NCBI GenBank assembly: GCA_034666965.1
Contig: JAXDKT010000122.1
Coordinates: 20,753 to 84,752 of the forward strand
DNA: 64,000 nucleotides
DNA from: Chersky-267 sp034666965
GTDB taxonomy: Bacteria > Chloroflexota > Limnocylindria > Limnocylindrales > CSP1-4
Reading direction: 5' to 3'
The notes below the pieces were generated by a model, which worked only from the letters and a program-made list of their open reading frames with translations, had not been told where the DNA came from and ran no database searches. Below are positions 54,291 through 63,828 of this stretch, piece by piece. Position 1 is the stretch's first letter. Every line of letters begins with the position of its first letter. Position numbers and translations under genes: made by a program.

Positions 54291-54320
54291 GGGGCCGCCG
54301 GAGTGCGACGGCCTCAGCCG
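54284..54320. terminator. 9-bp dyad between convergent genes
   Basis: CGGCTGAGG (54284-54292) and CCTCAGCCG (54312-54320) form a perfect stem around a 19-nt loop; the left arm contains the LysE stop codon. A two-way terminator is plausible. Confidence 0.45.
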
Positions 54321-54333
54321 GCGCGGCCCGGGC

Positions 54334-55494
<1,161 letters not shown>

Positions 55495-55588
55495 GGGGTC
55501 CCCGAGCGACGGCGTAGGTCCGCGCAGTCTAGCGGCCGTTGACGTGGCTCAGCCCCGCGCCGGCGGGCGTCGCCGGGTCGCGCCTCGC

Positions 55589-57646
55589 TCAGACCAGTCG
55601 GCGGGGGATGGTCTCGTCCCAGTCGCGGGCGAAGAACGGCTGGCCGTCCAGGTCCACGGCCAGGCGCACCGTCATCCGAAAGTCGGTCTCGGTCGAGGTC
55701 GTCTCGCCGCCGGCCCGAATGTCGATTCGCCGGCCATCCTGGTCGAGCCAGTAGTGGACCTCGTTGGCCATCCGGGCGTGGGCCGGATCAGCATCCGAGG
55801 CGGTCATCTCCAGGCGCTCCCCGGCAAACACGGCCCCGCCGTCGGGGATGGTCGTGACCCCCGCGTCGTTGGTCGAGACCGTCAGGGTGCCGCCGATGAC
55901 GTCCTCGACGATCCGCCACACCGGCGCTTCGCCCTCGCCCCCGCCGACGTCGTCGAGGCCCGCCGGGGTCGTCTTGAACTCGGGGGTCGGCAATGAGCCG
56001 GCACCGGTCGGGACCGTCGGCAGGACGAGCCGCGAGCCCCGGTGGTGGACGGTCAGCTGCCCTGGGTAGGGTGACGGCCAGAGGACCGGCCAGTAGTTGG
56101 AGGCGACCGACAGACGGATGCGATGGCCGGGCGCGAAGCGATACCCGGCGGCGCGCAGGGGGACGCGGACCTCGTAGCGGCGGCCGGGCTCGAGCGGCGC
56201 GGGCGCCACGTGCGAATCGCGGTGGGTGAGGTTGAGCACGCCGGCGGCGACCTGGGCCGTCGATCCGTCGGGAGCCACGTCGGCCAGCCTGGCCACGAGG
56301 GTGGCGACCGGCATGGACGCCTCGACGGCGAGCACCGCGACCGGGTTGCCCAGGATCTCGAGGGGCTCGCTCAACGGCGCGCCGGTGTAGGTCGGGACGA
56401 GCGCGTCGTCGAGACGGAGGTCGCGGGCCAGGCCGTTGGGCGGGCTGCCCGCGCCCCACGACAGCGCCGTGCGCGTGCCCGTCGTCGCTCGGTGCGGAAA
56501 GCGATCGGCCCCGTCGCCGTCGGCTGGCTCGGCGGCCAGGCGGCCCGCCAGGGGCAGCTCGCCCGCTCCCAGCCACAGCACGGTCTCGGTCGCCCCGGGC
56601 GGCGGGAACGACGGCTCGCTGCGCCAGCGCCCCGGCCAGCTGGCGGGGAACGGCTCCGGGTCCGCGTGGTCGCGCATGAAGCAGGTCAGGGTGGGCTCGT
56701 CCATGACCCCGTTGTCGATGCCCTTGAGCCAGTGGTCGAAGAAACGGACCATCTCGTGCAGCCAATCCAGGTTCGGACCGGGGTATGCGTCGTCCGGGAA
56801 GTCGTGGACCCAGTTGCCGATGAGTGCCTTGCGCGGCGCATTGACGCAGCGCTCGAGCATGCGCAGGACCGGATCCGGATAGCTGTCCATCCAGCCCCCG
56901 ATCAGGAACGTTGCCGCCTCGAGCGCTTCGTACTCCGGGGCGAGCGAGCCCTGGCGCCAGTACGGGCCGTCGTGCTGTTGCCGGAGCCACTCGAACAACC
57001 AAACCGGAGTCCGCTCGAGCCGCTCGCCCCACTCGTCGAGCCAGGCCTCGCCGCGGAAGGCGGGCCGGGCCGGCATGGCGTTCATGCCGACCATGCTCAC
57101 GGCGTACTGGCTCAGCTCGCTGACCGTGACACAGCCACCGACGTAGTGGACGTCGTCGCGGTAGCGGTCGTCGGTGGCGTACATCGGCACGATCGCGCGG
57201 AGGTGGGGCGGACGCAGCTTGGCGACCTGGATCGCGGTGAAGCCGCCATAGGAGATGCCCCACATCCCGACGTTGCCATTCGACCACGGCTGGGTGGCCA
57301 GCCATTCGACCGTGACGAACCCGTCCTGCGTCTCGCGGGCGGTGTACTCGTCGAGGGCGATCCCGGGACTGCTCCCGGTGCCCCGCACGTCGAGCCGGCA
57401 CAGGGCGAAGCCACGGGCCGCCAACCAGCGTCCACGCCGCTCGTCGCCGGGCCGGTGCCAGTCGTCCTTGCGGTAGGGCAGGATCTCGAGAATGGCCGGG
57501 AAGCGCTCGTCCGGGGTGTCCGGGCGCGGGACCGGCAACCACACGTTGGCGCTCAGCTCGAGGCCGTCGTCCATCGGGATCCGGACGTCGAGGCGGACCT
57601 CGACCTCGTGACGCGGCTGCGAGGCGGGACGCGCGTCGGCAGGCAT
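55589..57646 (-). CDS. CocE/NonD-family alpha/beta hydrolase (X-Pro dipeptidyl-peptidase-like)
   Basis: 685 residues from the ATG at 57646 (leaderless: TAGACT ends 7 nt upstream). N-terminal hydrolase domain with VRIPMDDGLELSANVWLP, DVRGTGSSPG and the nucleophile elbow GMWGISYGGFTAIQ; catalytic His and Asp lie in DDAYPGPN and nearby segments. The C-terminal half is the jelly-roll Xaa-Pro domain (LPLAGRLAAEP onward, RYEVRVPLRAAGYRFAPGHRIR). Acts on esters or peptides; no signal peptide. Divergent from NUDIX with facing -10 boxes. Confidence 0.88.
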   Translation of the reverse strand: MPADARPASQPRHEVEVRLDVRIPMDDGLELSANVWLPVPRPDTPDERFPAILEILPYRKDDWHRPGDERRGRWLAARGFALCRLDVRGTGSSPGIALDEYTARETQDGFVTVEWLATQPWSNGNVGMWGISYGGFTAIQVAKLRPPHLRAIVPMYATDDRYRDDVHYVGGCVTVSELSQYAVSMVGMNAMPARPAFRGEAWLDEWGERLERTPVWLFEWLRQQHDGPYWRQGSLAPEYEALEAATFLIGGWMDSYPDPVLRMLERCVNAPRKALIGNWVHDFPDDAYPGPNLDWLHEMVRFFDHWLKGIDNGVMDEPTLTCFMRDHADPEPFPASWPGRWRSEPSFPPPGATETVLWLGAGELPLAGRLAAEPADGDGADRFPHRATTGTRTALSWGAGSPPNGLARDLRLDDALVPTYTGAPLSEPLEILGNPVAVLAVEASMPVATLVARLADVAPDGSTAQVAAGVLNLTHRDSHVAPAPLEPGRRYEVRVPLRAAGYRFAPGHRIRLSVASNYWPVLWPSPYPGQLTVHHRGSRLVLPTVPTGAGSLPTPEFKTTPAGLDDVGGGEGEAPVWRIVEDVIGGTLTVSTNDAGVTTIPDGGAVFAGERLEMTASDADPAHARMANEVHYWLDQDGRRIDIRAGGETTSTETDFRMTVRLAVDLDGQPFFARDWDETIPRRLV

Positions 57647-57653
57647 TCCGGCG

Positions 57654-57721
57654 AGTCTAGCGGGGGCCCGCCGGGGCCGAGACCGAGTCCCGCGCCGCGG
57701 TCGATCTGCGCCGGATAGCAT
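57654..57721. promoter_or_regulatory. divergent leaderless promoters (CocE hydrolase and NUDIX)
   Basis: Minus: TAGACT (complement of 57654-57659), 7 nt to the ATG at 57646. Plus: TAGCAT (57716-57721), 7 nt to the ATG at 57729. Confidence 0.55.
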
Positions 57722-57728
57722 GTCGACC

Positions 57729-58361
57729 ATGTCCGACCGCGACGCCGACTCCGCCGCCGAGCCGGGCACTCCCGAGCCGCCCAGCCCCTGGCGGCGCCGG
57801 GCCCGCCGGATCGCCTACGACAACGCCTGGATCCAGGTCCTCCACGACGACGTGACCCGCCCGGACGGCCAGCCCGGAGTCTATGGGGTGGTCCACTTCC
57901 GCAACCGGGCCGTGGGCGTGGTCGCCATCGACGATCAGGATCGGGTCGTGCTCGTCGGCCAGCACCGCTACACCCTCGATCGCTACTCCTGGGAGATCCC
58001 GGAGGGTGGCGTGCCGTTCGACGAGGATCCCCTCGACGGTGCCCGGCGGGAGCTCCGCGAGGAGACCGGTCTCGAGGCGTCGACCTGGCGCGAGATCGCT
58101 CAGATGGAGCTCTCGAACTCGGTCACCGATGAGATCGGCCTGCTCTACCTGGCGACCGGTCTCAGCCAGGGCCAGGCCGCGCCCGAGGCGACCGAGGACC
58201 TGCGCCTGCGGCGGGTACCCTTCGCCGAGGCCCTGGCCATGATCGACCGCGGTGAGCTGCCCGACGTGCTGACCCAGCTGGCGCTCGAACGAGTGGCTCG
58301 CCTTCGAGTCCGCGACGGAGCGACGGCGGAGCCGACCACCGCCGAGCCACCGGGAGGCTGA
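57729..58361 (+). CDS. NUDIX hydrolase, ADP-ribose pyrophosphatase-like
   Basis: 210 residues from the ATG at 57729; the in-frame ATG at 57720 lies inside the -10 box and is rejected. NUDIX box GGVPFDEDPLDGARRELREETGLEAS fits GX5EX7REUXEEXGU closely (the five-residue insert after GGV is DEDPL). The preceding VGVVAIDDQDRVVLVGQHRY and the later LYLATGLSQGQ fit ADPRase-like NUDIX proteins of about 180-210 residues. Probably hydrolyses ADP-ribose or related nucleotides. Followed by a broken PhzF fragment. Confidence 0.88.
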   Translation: MSDRDADSAAEPGTPEPPSPWRRRARRIAYDNAWIQVLHDDVTRPDGQPGVYGVVHFRNRAVGVVAIDDQDRVVLVGQHRYTLDRYSWEIPEGGVPFDEDPLDGARRELREETGLEASTWREIAQMELSNSVTDEIGLLYLATGLSQGQAAPEATEDLRLRRVPFAEALAMIDRGELPDVLTQLALERVARLRVRDGATAEPTTAEPPGG

Positions 58362-58366
58362 ATACG

Positions 58367-58440
58367 ATGTCGTCCGAGCTCCATGTCCTCCGCGTCTTCG
58401 TCGCCCCGGACGGTTCCGCCGGAAACCCGCTGGGGTCGGC
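58367..58440 (+). pseudogene. PhzF-family remnant (N-terminal fragment)
   Basis: ATG at 58367, 5 bp past the NUDIX stop, encodes SSELHVLRVFVAPDGSAGNP, the typical start of PhzF-like isomerases (which continue GNPLAVV...). After about 24 residues the similarity ends where the convergent hydrolase gene begins at 58441. The rest of the about 270-residue enzyme is absent. Probably a deletion or rearrangement scar. Confidence 0.55.
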
Positions 58441-59418
58441 TCAGCCGGAGACCGGCCGGAGCGCGTGCTCGAAGAAGTCGGCCAGGCGGCGCTCGTATTC
58501 GGCGGGATGGTCGACGATCGCGTCGGCGTGGCCCGACCCCTCCACGATCCACGACTCGGAGCGGACGCCGGCTGACCGGGCGGCCTGGCCGAGCTGATCC
58601 GCGTATCGCACATCCAGGCGGGTGTCCAGCGTTCCGTGGGTCACGAATGCGGACCTGCCGCCCAGTTGACCCATCGCCACGAGCGGGCTCTTGCCTCGCA
58701 GGCCGGACCCGTCCAGCAGTCGACCGGCCAACAGCCCACCGGGTAGGAGGAACGGTGGCAGGTGGTTGCGCCGGAGCTCGGCCCGAGTCGCATCGTCGAG
58801 GTCGCCATACGAGCTGTCCGCCCAGACGGCCGCGACCCGGGCCTCGTCGCCGGCGGCGATGAGCACGCTCGCCGCGCCCAGCGAGATGCCGAACAGCCCG
58901 ATTTGCCCAGGCTCCAGTCGACGGTCCGCGATCAGCCAGTCCCACGCGCCCAGGACATCGGCGCTTTCGCGCACGCCACCGCTGTGGCGGCCGGTCGGCC
59001 GCCCCGACTCCCCGTGATTGCGCAGGTCGATGGCCAGGACCGCGAAGCCGTGGCGGTGGAGCATCCCCGCCGCCAGGAGGATGCGCTCGTCACGACGGCA
59101 GGCGGTGTAGCCATGGACCGCCACGATCGCCGGGGCGTCGGGCCGGCCGGCCACCGGGATCCACCAGCCACCGATGCCGACCGTGCCCGTTCGATCGGGG
59201 AACTCGACGGGCAGGTACTCGGGCATGAGGTATGTCCGGGTATCGACCGGCGGGGTCAGGAAGGCCGCCGGGGTGTTGGGCGAGCGGAAGATCGGCGAGT
59301 GGGCGGGCACCTGGGTCAGCCGGTCGTACAGCCAGGCGCAGGCCGCGATGTAGGCACCGACCAGTGCGCCGGCGGCCAACAGGCCTCCGAGGAGGCGGTC
59401 CTCGTCCACGTCCCGCAC
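58441..59418 (-). CDS. membrane-anchored alpha/beta hydrolase
   Basis: 325 residues from the GTG at 59418. One N-terminal membrane helix (GLLAAGALVGAYIAACAWLY), then an alpha/beta-hydrolase fold: AIVAVHGYTACRRDE (oxyanion), DLRNHGESG, nucleophile elbow LFGISLGAASV, and a C-terminal His in EGSGHADAIVDHP. Similar to BAAT/acyl-CoA-thioesterase-like or YqiA-type membrane hydrolases. Substrate unknown. A TAGTAT box (minus, near 59456) precedes it. Its 3' end abuts the PhzF remnant. Confidence 0.8.
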   Translation of the reverse strand: MRDVDEDRLLGGLLAAGALVGAYIAACAWLYDRLTQVPAHSPIFRSPNTPAAFLTPPVDTRTYLMPEYLPVEFPDRTGTVGIGGWWIPVAGRPDAPAIVAVHGYTACRRDERILLAAGMLHRHGFAVLAIDLRNHGESGRPTGRHSGGVRESADVLGAWDWLIADRRLEPGQIGLFGISLGAASVLIAAGDEARVAAVWADSSYGDLDDATRAELRRNHLPPFLLPGGLLAGRLLDGSGLRGKSPLVAMGQLGGRSAFVTHGTLDTRLDVRYADQLGQAARSAGVRSESWIVEGSGHADAIVDHPAEYERRLADFFEHALRPVSG

Positions 59419-59553
59419 CTCGCACTTCGATCACGGCCAATCCGCCCGCCGTCGATACTAGCCAGCGACCGCAGGGAGGACGTGTCCGATCGATCGGCCG
59501 GGTGCCCGACGAGCTCGCCAGCCACGAACCGGGGTAGCACGGTCGGCTGTCTC

Positions 59554-60738
59554 GTGAACGACCGCCGCGAGTGGGACGCGGTCGTGGTCGGGCTGGGCGG
59601 CATCGGCAGCGGGGCGGCCTACTGGCTCAGCCGGCGGCTCGGTGAGGGAGTCCTGGGTCTCGAGCGCTTCGAGCTCGGCCACGCCAACGGGGCCAGCCAG
59701 GATCACAGCCGGATCATCCGCCTGTCCTACCACCGGCCCGAGTACGTGCGCCTCGCCCGGCGAGCCTATGCGACGTGGGCCGAGGTCGAAGCCGAGGCCG
59801 GCGTCCAGATCGTGACCAGGACGGGCGGGCTGGACGTGGCCCCGCGCCACGCTTCGATCCCGCTGTCCGACTACGTCGAGAGCATGACCGCCGAGGGCGT
59901 CCCCTTCGAGCAGCTCGACGCGGCCGAGATCATGCGCCGCTGGCCGCAATGGCGGCTGTCGGACGAGCACCACGGGCTGTTCCAGGCCGACGGCGGCCTG
60001 GCCGACCCGAACCGGGCCAACGCGGCCCATCAGCGACTCGCCCGGGCCCACGGGGCGACGCTCATCGAGCGGGCGCCGGTGACGGCGCTGCGTGACGCTG
60101 GTGGCGGCGACCTCGAGCTGACGACCGCGGACGGCACCGTCCATCGGACCGGGCACGTCGTGCTCGCGGCGGACGCCTGGACCAACGACCTGCTGGCATC
60201 GTTCGGCCGGCGTCTGCCGCTGACCATCACCCGCGAGCAGGTGACCTATTACGCCTGCCCGCGTCCCGAGGACTTCGCGCCGGATCGCTTCCCGGTCTGG
60301 ATCTGGATGGACGAGCCGTGCTTCTACGGCTTCCCGACGTACGGCGAGCCCGGGCCCAAGGCTGCCCAGGACGTCGGTGGCCAGGAGACCACGCCTGCCA
60401 AGCGGACATTCGAGGTGGACCCGGCCGCCCACGCCCGGGTGGACGCTTTCCTGCGGGCGCACCTGCCCGGCGCCGTCGGACCGGATCTCTCCACCAAGAC
60501 CTGCCTGTACACGCTGACCCCTGATCGCGATTTCGTCCTCGGCCCAGTTCCCGAGGCACCCACCGTGCTGGTTGCCCTGGGGGCGGCCCACGCGTTCAAG
60601 TACGCTTCGGTCTTCGGTCGAATCCTGGCCGAGCTGGTCGTCGACGGGGCCACCCCGTCCGCGGGCGAGATCGCTGGGTTTGCCCTCGACCGGCCGATCT
60701 TGCTGATGGACGATCCGCCAACGAGCTTCATGGTCTGA
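59554..60738 (+). CDS. sarcosine oxidase / N-methyltryptophan oxidase-family flavoprotein
   Basis: 394 residues from the GTG at 59554, chosen because NDRREWDAVVVGLGGIGSGA places the FAD-binding GLGGIGS at residue 12. QDHSRIIRLSYH is the family fingerprint. The C-terminal STKTCLYTLTPDRDF contains the Cys that binds FAD covalently in monomeric sarcosine oxidase. It oxidises N-methylated amino acids to aldehyde (formaldehyde) and amine with H2O2. An LD-carboxypeptidase follows, 41 bp downstream. Confidence 0.87.
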   Translation: MNDRREWDAVVVGLGGIGSGAAYWLSRRLGEGVLGLERFELGHANGASQDHSRIIRLSYHRPEYVRLARRAYATWAEVEAEAGVQIVTRTGGLDVAPRHASIPLSDYVESMTAEGVPFEQLDAAEIMRRWPQWRLSDEHHGLFQADGGLADPNRANAAHQRLARAHGATLIERAPVTALRDAGGGDLELTTADGTVHRTGHVVLAADAWTNDLLASFGRRLPLTITREQVTYYACPRPEDFAPDRFPVWIWMDEPCFYGFPTYGEPGPKAAQDVGGQETTPAKRTFEVDPAAHARVDAFLRAHLPGAVGPDLSTKTCLYTLTPDRDFVLGPVPEAPTVLVALGAAHAFKYASVFGRILAELVVDGATPSAGEIAGFALDRPILLMDDPPTSFMV

Positions 60739-60779
60739 GCCGCGGTCCGGTCCGAGCCCGCGGTCCACGGAGGACGCAC

Positions 60780-61712
60780 GTGCACAAGCCCGCTCGACTC
60801 CGGCCCGGCGACACCGTTGGCGTCGTCGCCCCGGCCAGCCCCTGGGAGAACCGGAGCGAGCTGTTGCGGTCCGTGGCCGCGCTCGAGGCTTGGGGACTCA
60901 AGGTCCGGCTTGGCGACCACGTCGGCGATCGCCACGGGTACCTCGCCGGACGCGATGAGGACCGGGCGGCCGATCTCCACGCGTTCTTCGCCGACCCGGA
61001 CATCCGGGCGATCGTCTGCCTCCAGGGCGGCTATGGCAGCCCCAGGCTGGTGCGCCACCTCGACCGCGAGGTCATCGCCGCCAATCCCAAGGCCTTCTGC
61101 GGCTACTCGGATATCACCACCCTGCACATGGCGATCGCCGCCTGGTCGGACACGATCAGCTTCTACTCCAACGGGGCGATGGGCGTCGGCGCGCACGAGA
61201 CGTCCGACTTCTCGAGGGAAACGATGCGGCGGGCCCTGTTCAGCGCCGAACCGTATGGCGAGATCGCCCACGACCCCGACGACCCGTACGTCCGGGCCAT
61301 CGCCGGCGGGCGCGCCAGCGGGCGGCTGACCGGCGGCTGCGCGGGACTGCTGTCCACGTCCGTCGGAACGCCGATCGAGGTCGACACCCGGGACCGGATC
61401 GTGATCCTCGAGGAGATCGAGCTGGGCACCGAGGACTGGGACGCGATCCTGACCCACCTGCTCAACGCGGGCAAGCTGTCCGACGCCGCCGGGATCGTGG
61501 TCGGCAACGTCAAGATGAAAGTCTCGGGCTACGTCACCGAGCTGTCGGCGGAGGACGTGGTCGAGGAGCTCCTGGGTGGCCTCGGGATCCCCGTCCTGAT
61601 GGGCCTGCCGATCGGTCACGGCAAGCATCATGCGACCGTGCCCCTGGGCGCGATGGCCACGCTCGATGCCGATGCCGGCACCCTCGTGGTCGACGAGGTC
61701 GTGACCGGCTGA
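60780..61712 (+). CDS. S66-family LD-carboxypeptidase
   Basis: 310 residues from the GTG at 60780. MHKPARLRPGDTVGVVAPAS is the usual N-terminus; the nucleophile lies in CGYSDITTLH, the catalytic Glu in VILEEIELGTEDW and the His in GHGKHHATVPLG, the S66 triad. LD-carboxypeptidases remove the terminal D-Ala from tetrapeptide stems; related S66 proteins (MccF) cleave microcin adducts. Cytosolic. Probably in an operon with the upstream oxidase. Confidence 0.88.
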   Translation: MHKPARLRPGDTVGVVAPASPWENRSELLRSVAALEAWGLKVRLGDHVGDRHGYLAGRDEDRAADLHAFFADPDIRAIVCLQGGYGSPRLVRHLDREVIAANPKAFCGYSDITTLHMAIAAWSDTISFYSNGAMGVGAHETSDFSRETMRRALFSAEPYGEIAHDPDDPYVRAIAGGRASGRLTGGCAGLLSTSVGTPIEVDTRDRIVILEEIELGTEDWDAILTHLLNAGKLSDAAGIVVGNVKMKVSGYVTELSAEDVVEELLGGLGIPVLMGLPIGHGKHHATVPLGAMATLDADAGTLVVDEVVTG

Positions 61713-61752
61713 CGAAGGCGGGGTGCGTGGGGCGCGACGGTCCACAGGGACG

Positions 61753-61791
61753 TTGACCCCATCGGACGGCATGTGCCACAGTGCGGCACAT
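61753..61791 (+). promoter_or_regulatory. promoter and palindromic operator of the peptide ABC operon
   Basis: TTGACC (61753-61758), 18 bp, CACAGT (61777-61782). ATGTGCC (61771-61777) and GGCACAT (61785-61791) form a perfect 7-bp inverted repeat around ACAGTGC, covering the -10 region, as a repressor operator would. Confidence 0.55.
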
Positions 61792-61852
61792 TCCCGACAA
61801 CGGCGGGGCGTGCCGTGGACGCTCGGTCCATCGCGTCCGGAGGAGGAACCCG

Positions 61853-63769
61853 ATGCGCCAGTCTCTGCCCGCGAAGCTCGCTCGTTTCGGCCTGGTGATC
61901 GGGCTTGGCCTCGGTCTCCTGGCTCCGGCGGGCACCCCGGTTGCTGCGGCAGACCCGGTCATCATCCGAGTCGGCACGGTCCAGGACCTCGACTCGCTTA
62001 ACCCGTACGCCACGGCGCTCGTCGTCGGATACGAGGTCTACCAGCTGAGCTACGACCTGCTCGTCGGATTCGGCCCGAACATCGAGCCTGCGCCCGGGTT
62101 CGCCGAGTCCTGGGAGCGCGCGGCGGATGGACATTCCTGGACGTTCCACATCCGGAAGGGAATGAAGTGGTCGGACGGTCAGCCCGCGAACGCCCAGGAT
62201 GCCTGCTTCTCCTTCCAGCTTGACCTCGACGCATCCAAGGCGGGAAAGAGCATCGGCCTCGGGTACCTCGACCCACAGATCGCCGACACCGGGATCACGA
62301 AGGTCCAGTGCCCCGATGACAGCACCATGATCCTGACCAGCGATGACGCCTCGGACCGGATCCTCCAGAGCTACATCCCGATCCTGCCCAAGCACATCTG
62401 GGGAAAGGACACGTACAAGACCATTGGGGAGGCGAAGTTCGACGCGCCGCTCGTTGGAAGCGGCCCGTACCAGGCCGTCGAATGGAAGACCGGCCAGTTC
62501 GTCCGTTTCGTCCGAAACCCGAACTACTGGGGCAAGCAGGGTTTCGCCGACCAGGTCGTCATCCAGTTCTACAAGACGGTCGACACCATGGTCCAGGCGT
62601 TCAAGGCCGGAGAGCTCGACTATGTTCGCAACCCCAATGCCCAGCAGTTCGACGCCCTGAAAGGCCAGCCGAACGTGCAGACCGTCGTGGGCGTTTCGAA
62701 CGGGTGGACCGAACTCGGGTTCAACACCTACGGCACTGGCACTAGCAATACGATCAAGGGCGGAGGACCGTCCACCAAGGCCCTCCAGGACCCGGCCTTC
62801 CGTGACGCCCTCGGCTATGCCGTCGACAAGCAGGCCCTGCTGGACAAGGTTCTCGGTGGCTACGGCACGGTTGGGACGAGCATCGTCCCGCCGGTGTTGG
62901 GCCAGTGGTACACGGCGCCCACGGACGGCAGGGCGTTCTCGATCGACACCGCCAAACAGAAGCTGGACGCAGCAGGCTATCCGACCGACGGCTCAGGGAA
63001 CCGGCTCGACAAGGAGGGCAAGCCGATCAGCCTGCGGCTGGTGATGCCCGATTCGGACTCCGACTACGCCAAGGAAGGGCAGTTCATCGCGGACTGGTTC
63101 GGGCAGCTCGGGATCAAGGTCACCCCCAAGGTCTACGACAGCGGGACGCTGACCGACCTGATGCTCCCGCCGGAGGCCGGCGGAGCCGCCAACAAGGCCG
63201 CCTACGACCTGTTCATCTGGGGCTGGAGCGGCAGCCCTGATCCGAACACGCTCCTCCAGATCTTCAAGTGCGACGCGATCGGCAACTCATCGGACAGCAA
63301 CTGGTGCGACAAGCACTACGACGATCTCTACGCGCAGCAGGCGGCGGCCCCCTCGAACGAGGCTCGCAAGGCAATCCTTGCCGAGATGCAGCAGTACTGG
63401 TATGACCAGGCGCCCTACCACATTCTGTTCTACGACAGCGAGCTGCATGCCTATCGGACGGACCGGTTTGCAGGCTGGCAGAACATGCCGGTCCAGAACG
63501 GCACCCCGTTCTTTTCCTATGGGATCCTCGACTACACGCTCCTGACGGATGCCAAGGCGGCCCCACCGAGTTCTGCCCCGGGCGCGTCCAACGGCGCACC
63601 CCAACCATCAGGCGGCGGCCCTTCGGCCACCCCGGCTGCTGGCGGCCCAACCGGCTCGAGCGGAGTCTCGCCGTTGCTGCTGGTCCTGATCGTGGCCCTC
63701 GTCGCGATCGTGGGCATCTTCCTGGTGCGCAATCGGCGCGCGACAACCGCTCGAGACGAGGACGAATGA
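61853..63769 (+). CDS. family 5 peptide ABC transporter substrate-binding protein with C-terminal membrane anchor
   Basis: 638 residues from the ATG at 61853 (GGAGGAGGA about 6 nt upstream). Signal peptide (LARFGLVIGLGLGLLAPAG, ending near AAADP) and no lipobox Cys. SBP_bac_5 features: DSLNPYATALVVGYEVYQL, FAESWERAADGHSWTFHIRKG, DACFSF, GSGPYQAVEW. The C-terminus has a Ser/Gly/Pro linker and a membrane helix (SPLLLVLIVALVAIVGIFLVR) followed by a basic/acidic tail, so this binding protein is anchored at both a processed N-terminus and a C-terminal helix. Permease follows at 63829. Confidence 0.88.
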   Translation: MRQSLPAKLARFGLVIGLGLGLLAPAGTPVAAADPVIIRVGTVQDLDSLNPYATALVVGYEVYQLSYDLLVGFGPNIEPAPGFAESWERAADGHSWTFHIRKGMKWSDGQPANAQDACFSFQLDLDASKAGKSIGLGYLDPQIADTGITKVQCPDDSTMILTSDDASDRILQSYIPILPKHIWGKDTYKTIGEAKFDAPLVGSGPYQAVEWKTGQFVRFVRNPNYWGKQGFADQVVIQFYKTVDTMVQAFKAGELDYVRNPNAQQFDALKGQPNVQTVVGVSNGWTELGFNTYGTGTSNTIKGGGPSTKALQDPAFRDALGYAVDKQALLDKVLGGYGTVGTSIVPPVLGQWYTAPTDGRAFSIDTAKQKLDAAGYPTDGSGNRLDKEGKPISLRLVMPDSDSDYAKEGQFIADWFGQLGIKVTPKVYDSGTLTDLMLPPEAGGAANKAAYDLFIWGWSGSPDPNTLLQIFKCDAIGNSSDSNWCDKHYDDLYAQQAAAPSNEARKAILAEMQQYWYDQAPYHILFYDSELHAYRTDRFAGWQNMPVQNGTPFFSYGILDYTLLTDAKAAPPSSAPGASNGAPQPSGGGPSATPAAGGPTGSSGVSPLLLVLIVALVAIVGIFLVRNRRATTARDEDE

Positions 63770-63828
63770 TCGCGCCGGGCGTGCCGGGCGCGGTACTCAG
63801 ACCGATCGTCTGACCGAGGCTCACGTCG

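Noticed and set aside
58762..59553. N-terminal extension of the sarcosine-oxidase frame
   Set aside because: It is antisense to the alpha/beta hydrolase gene; the FAD motif starts 12 residues after the GTG at 59554.
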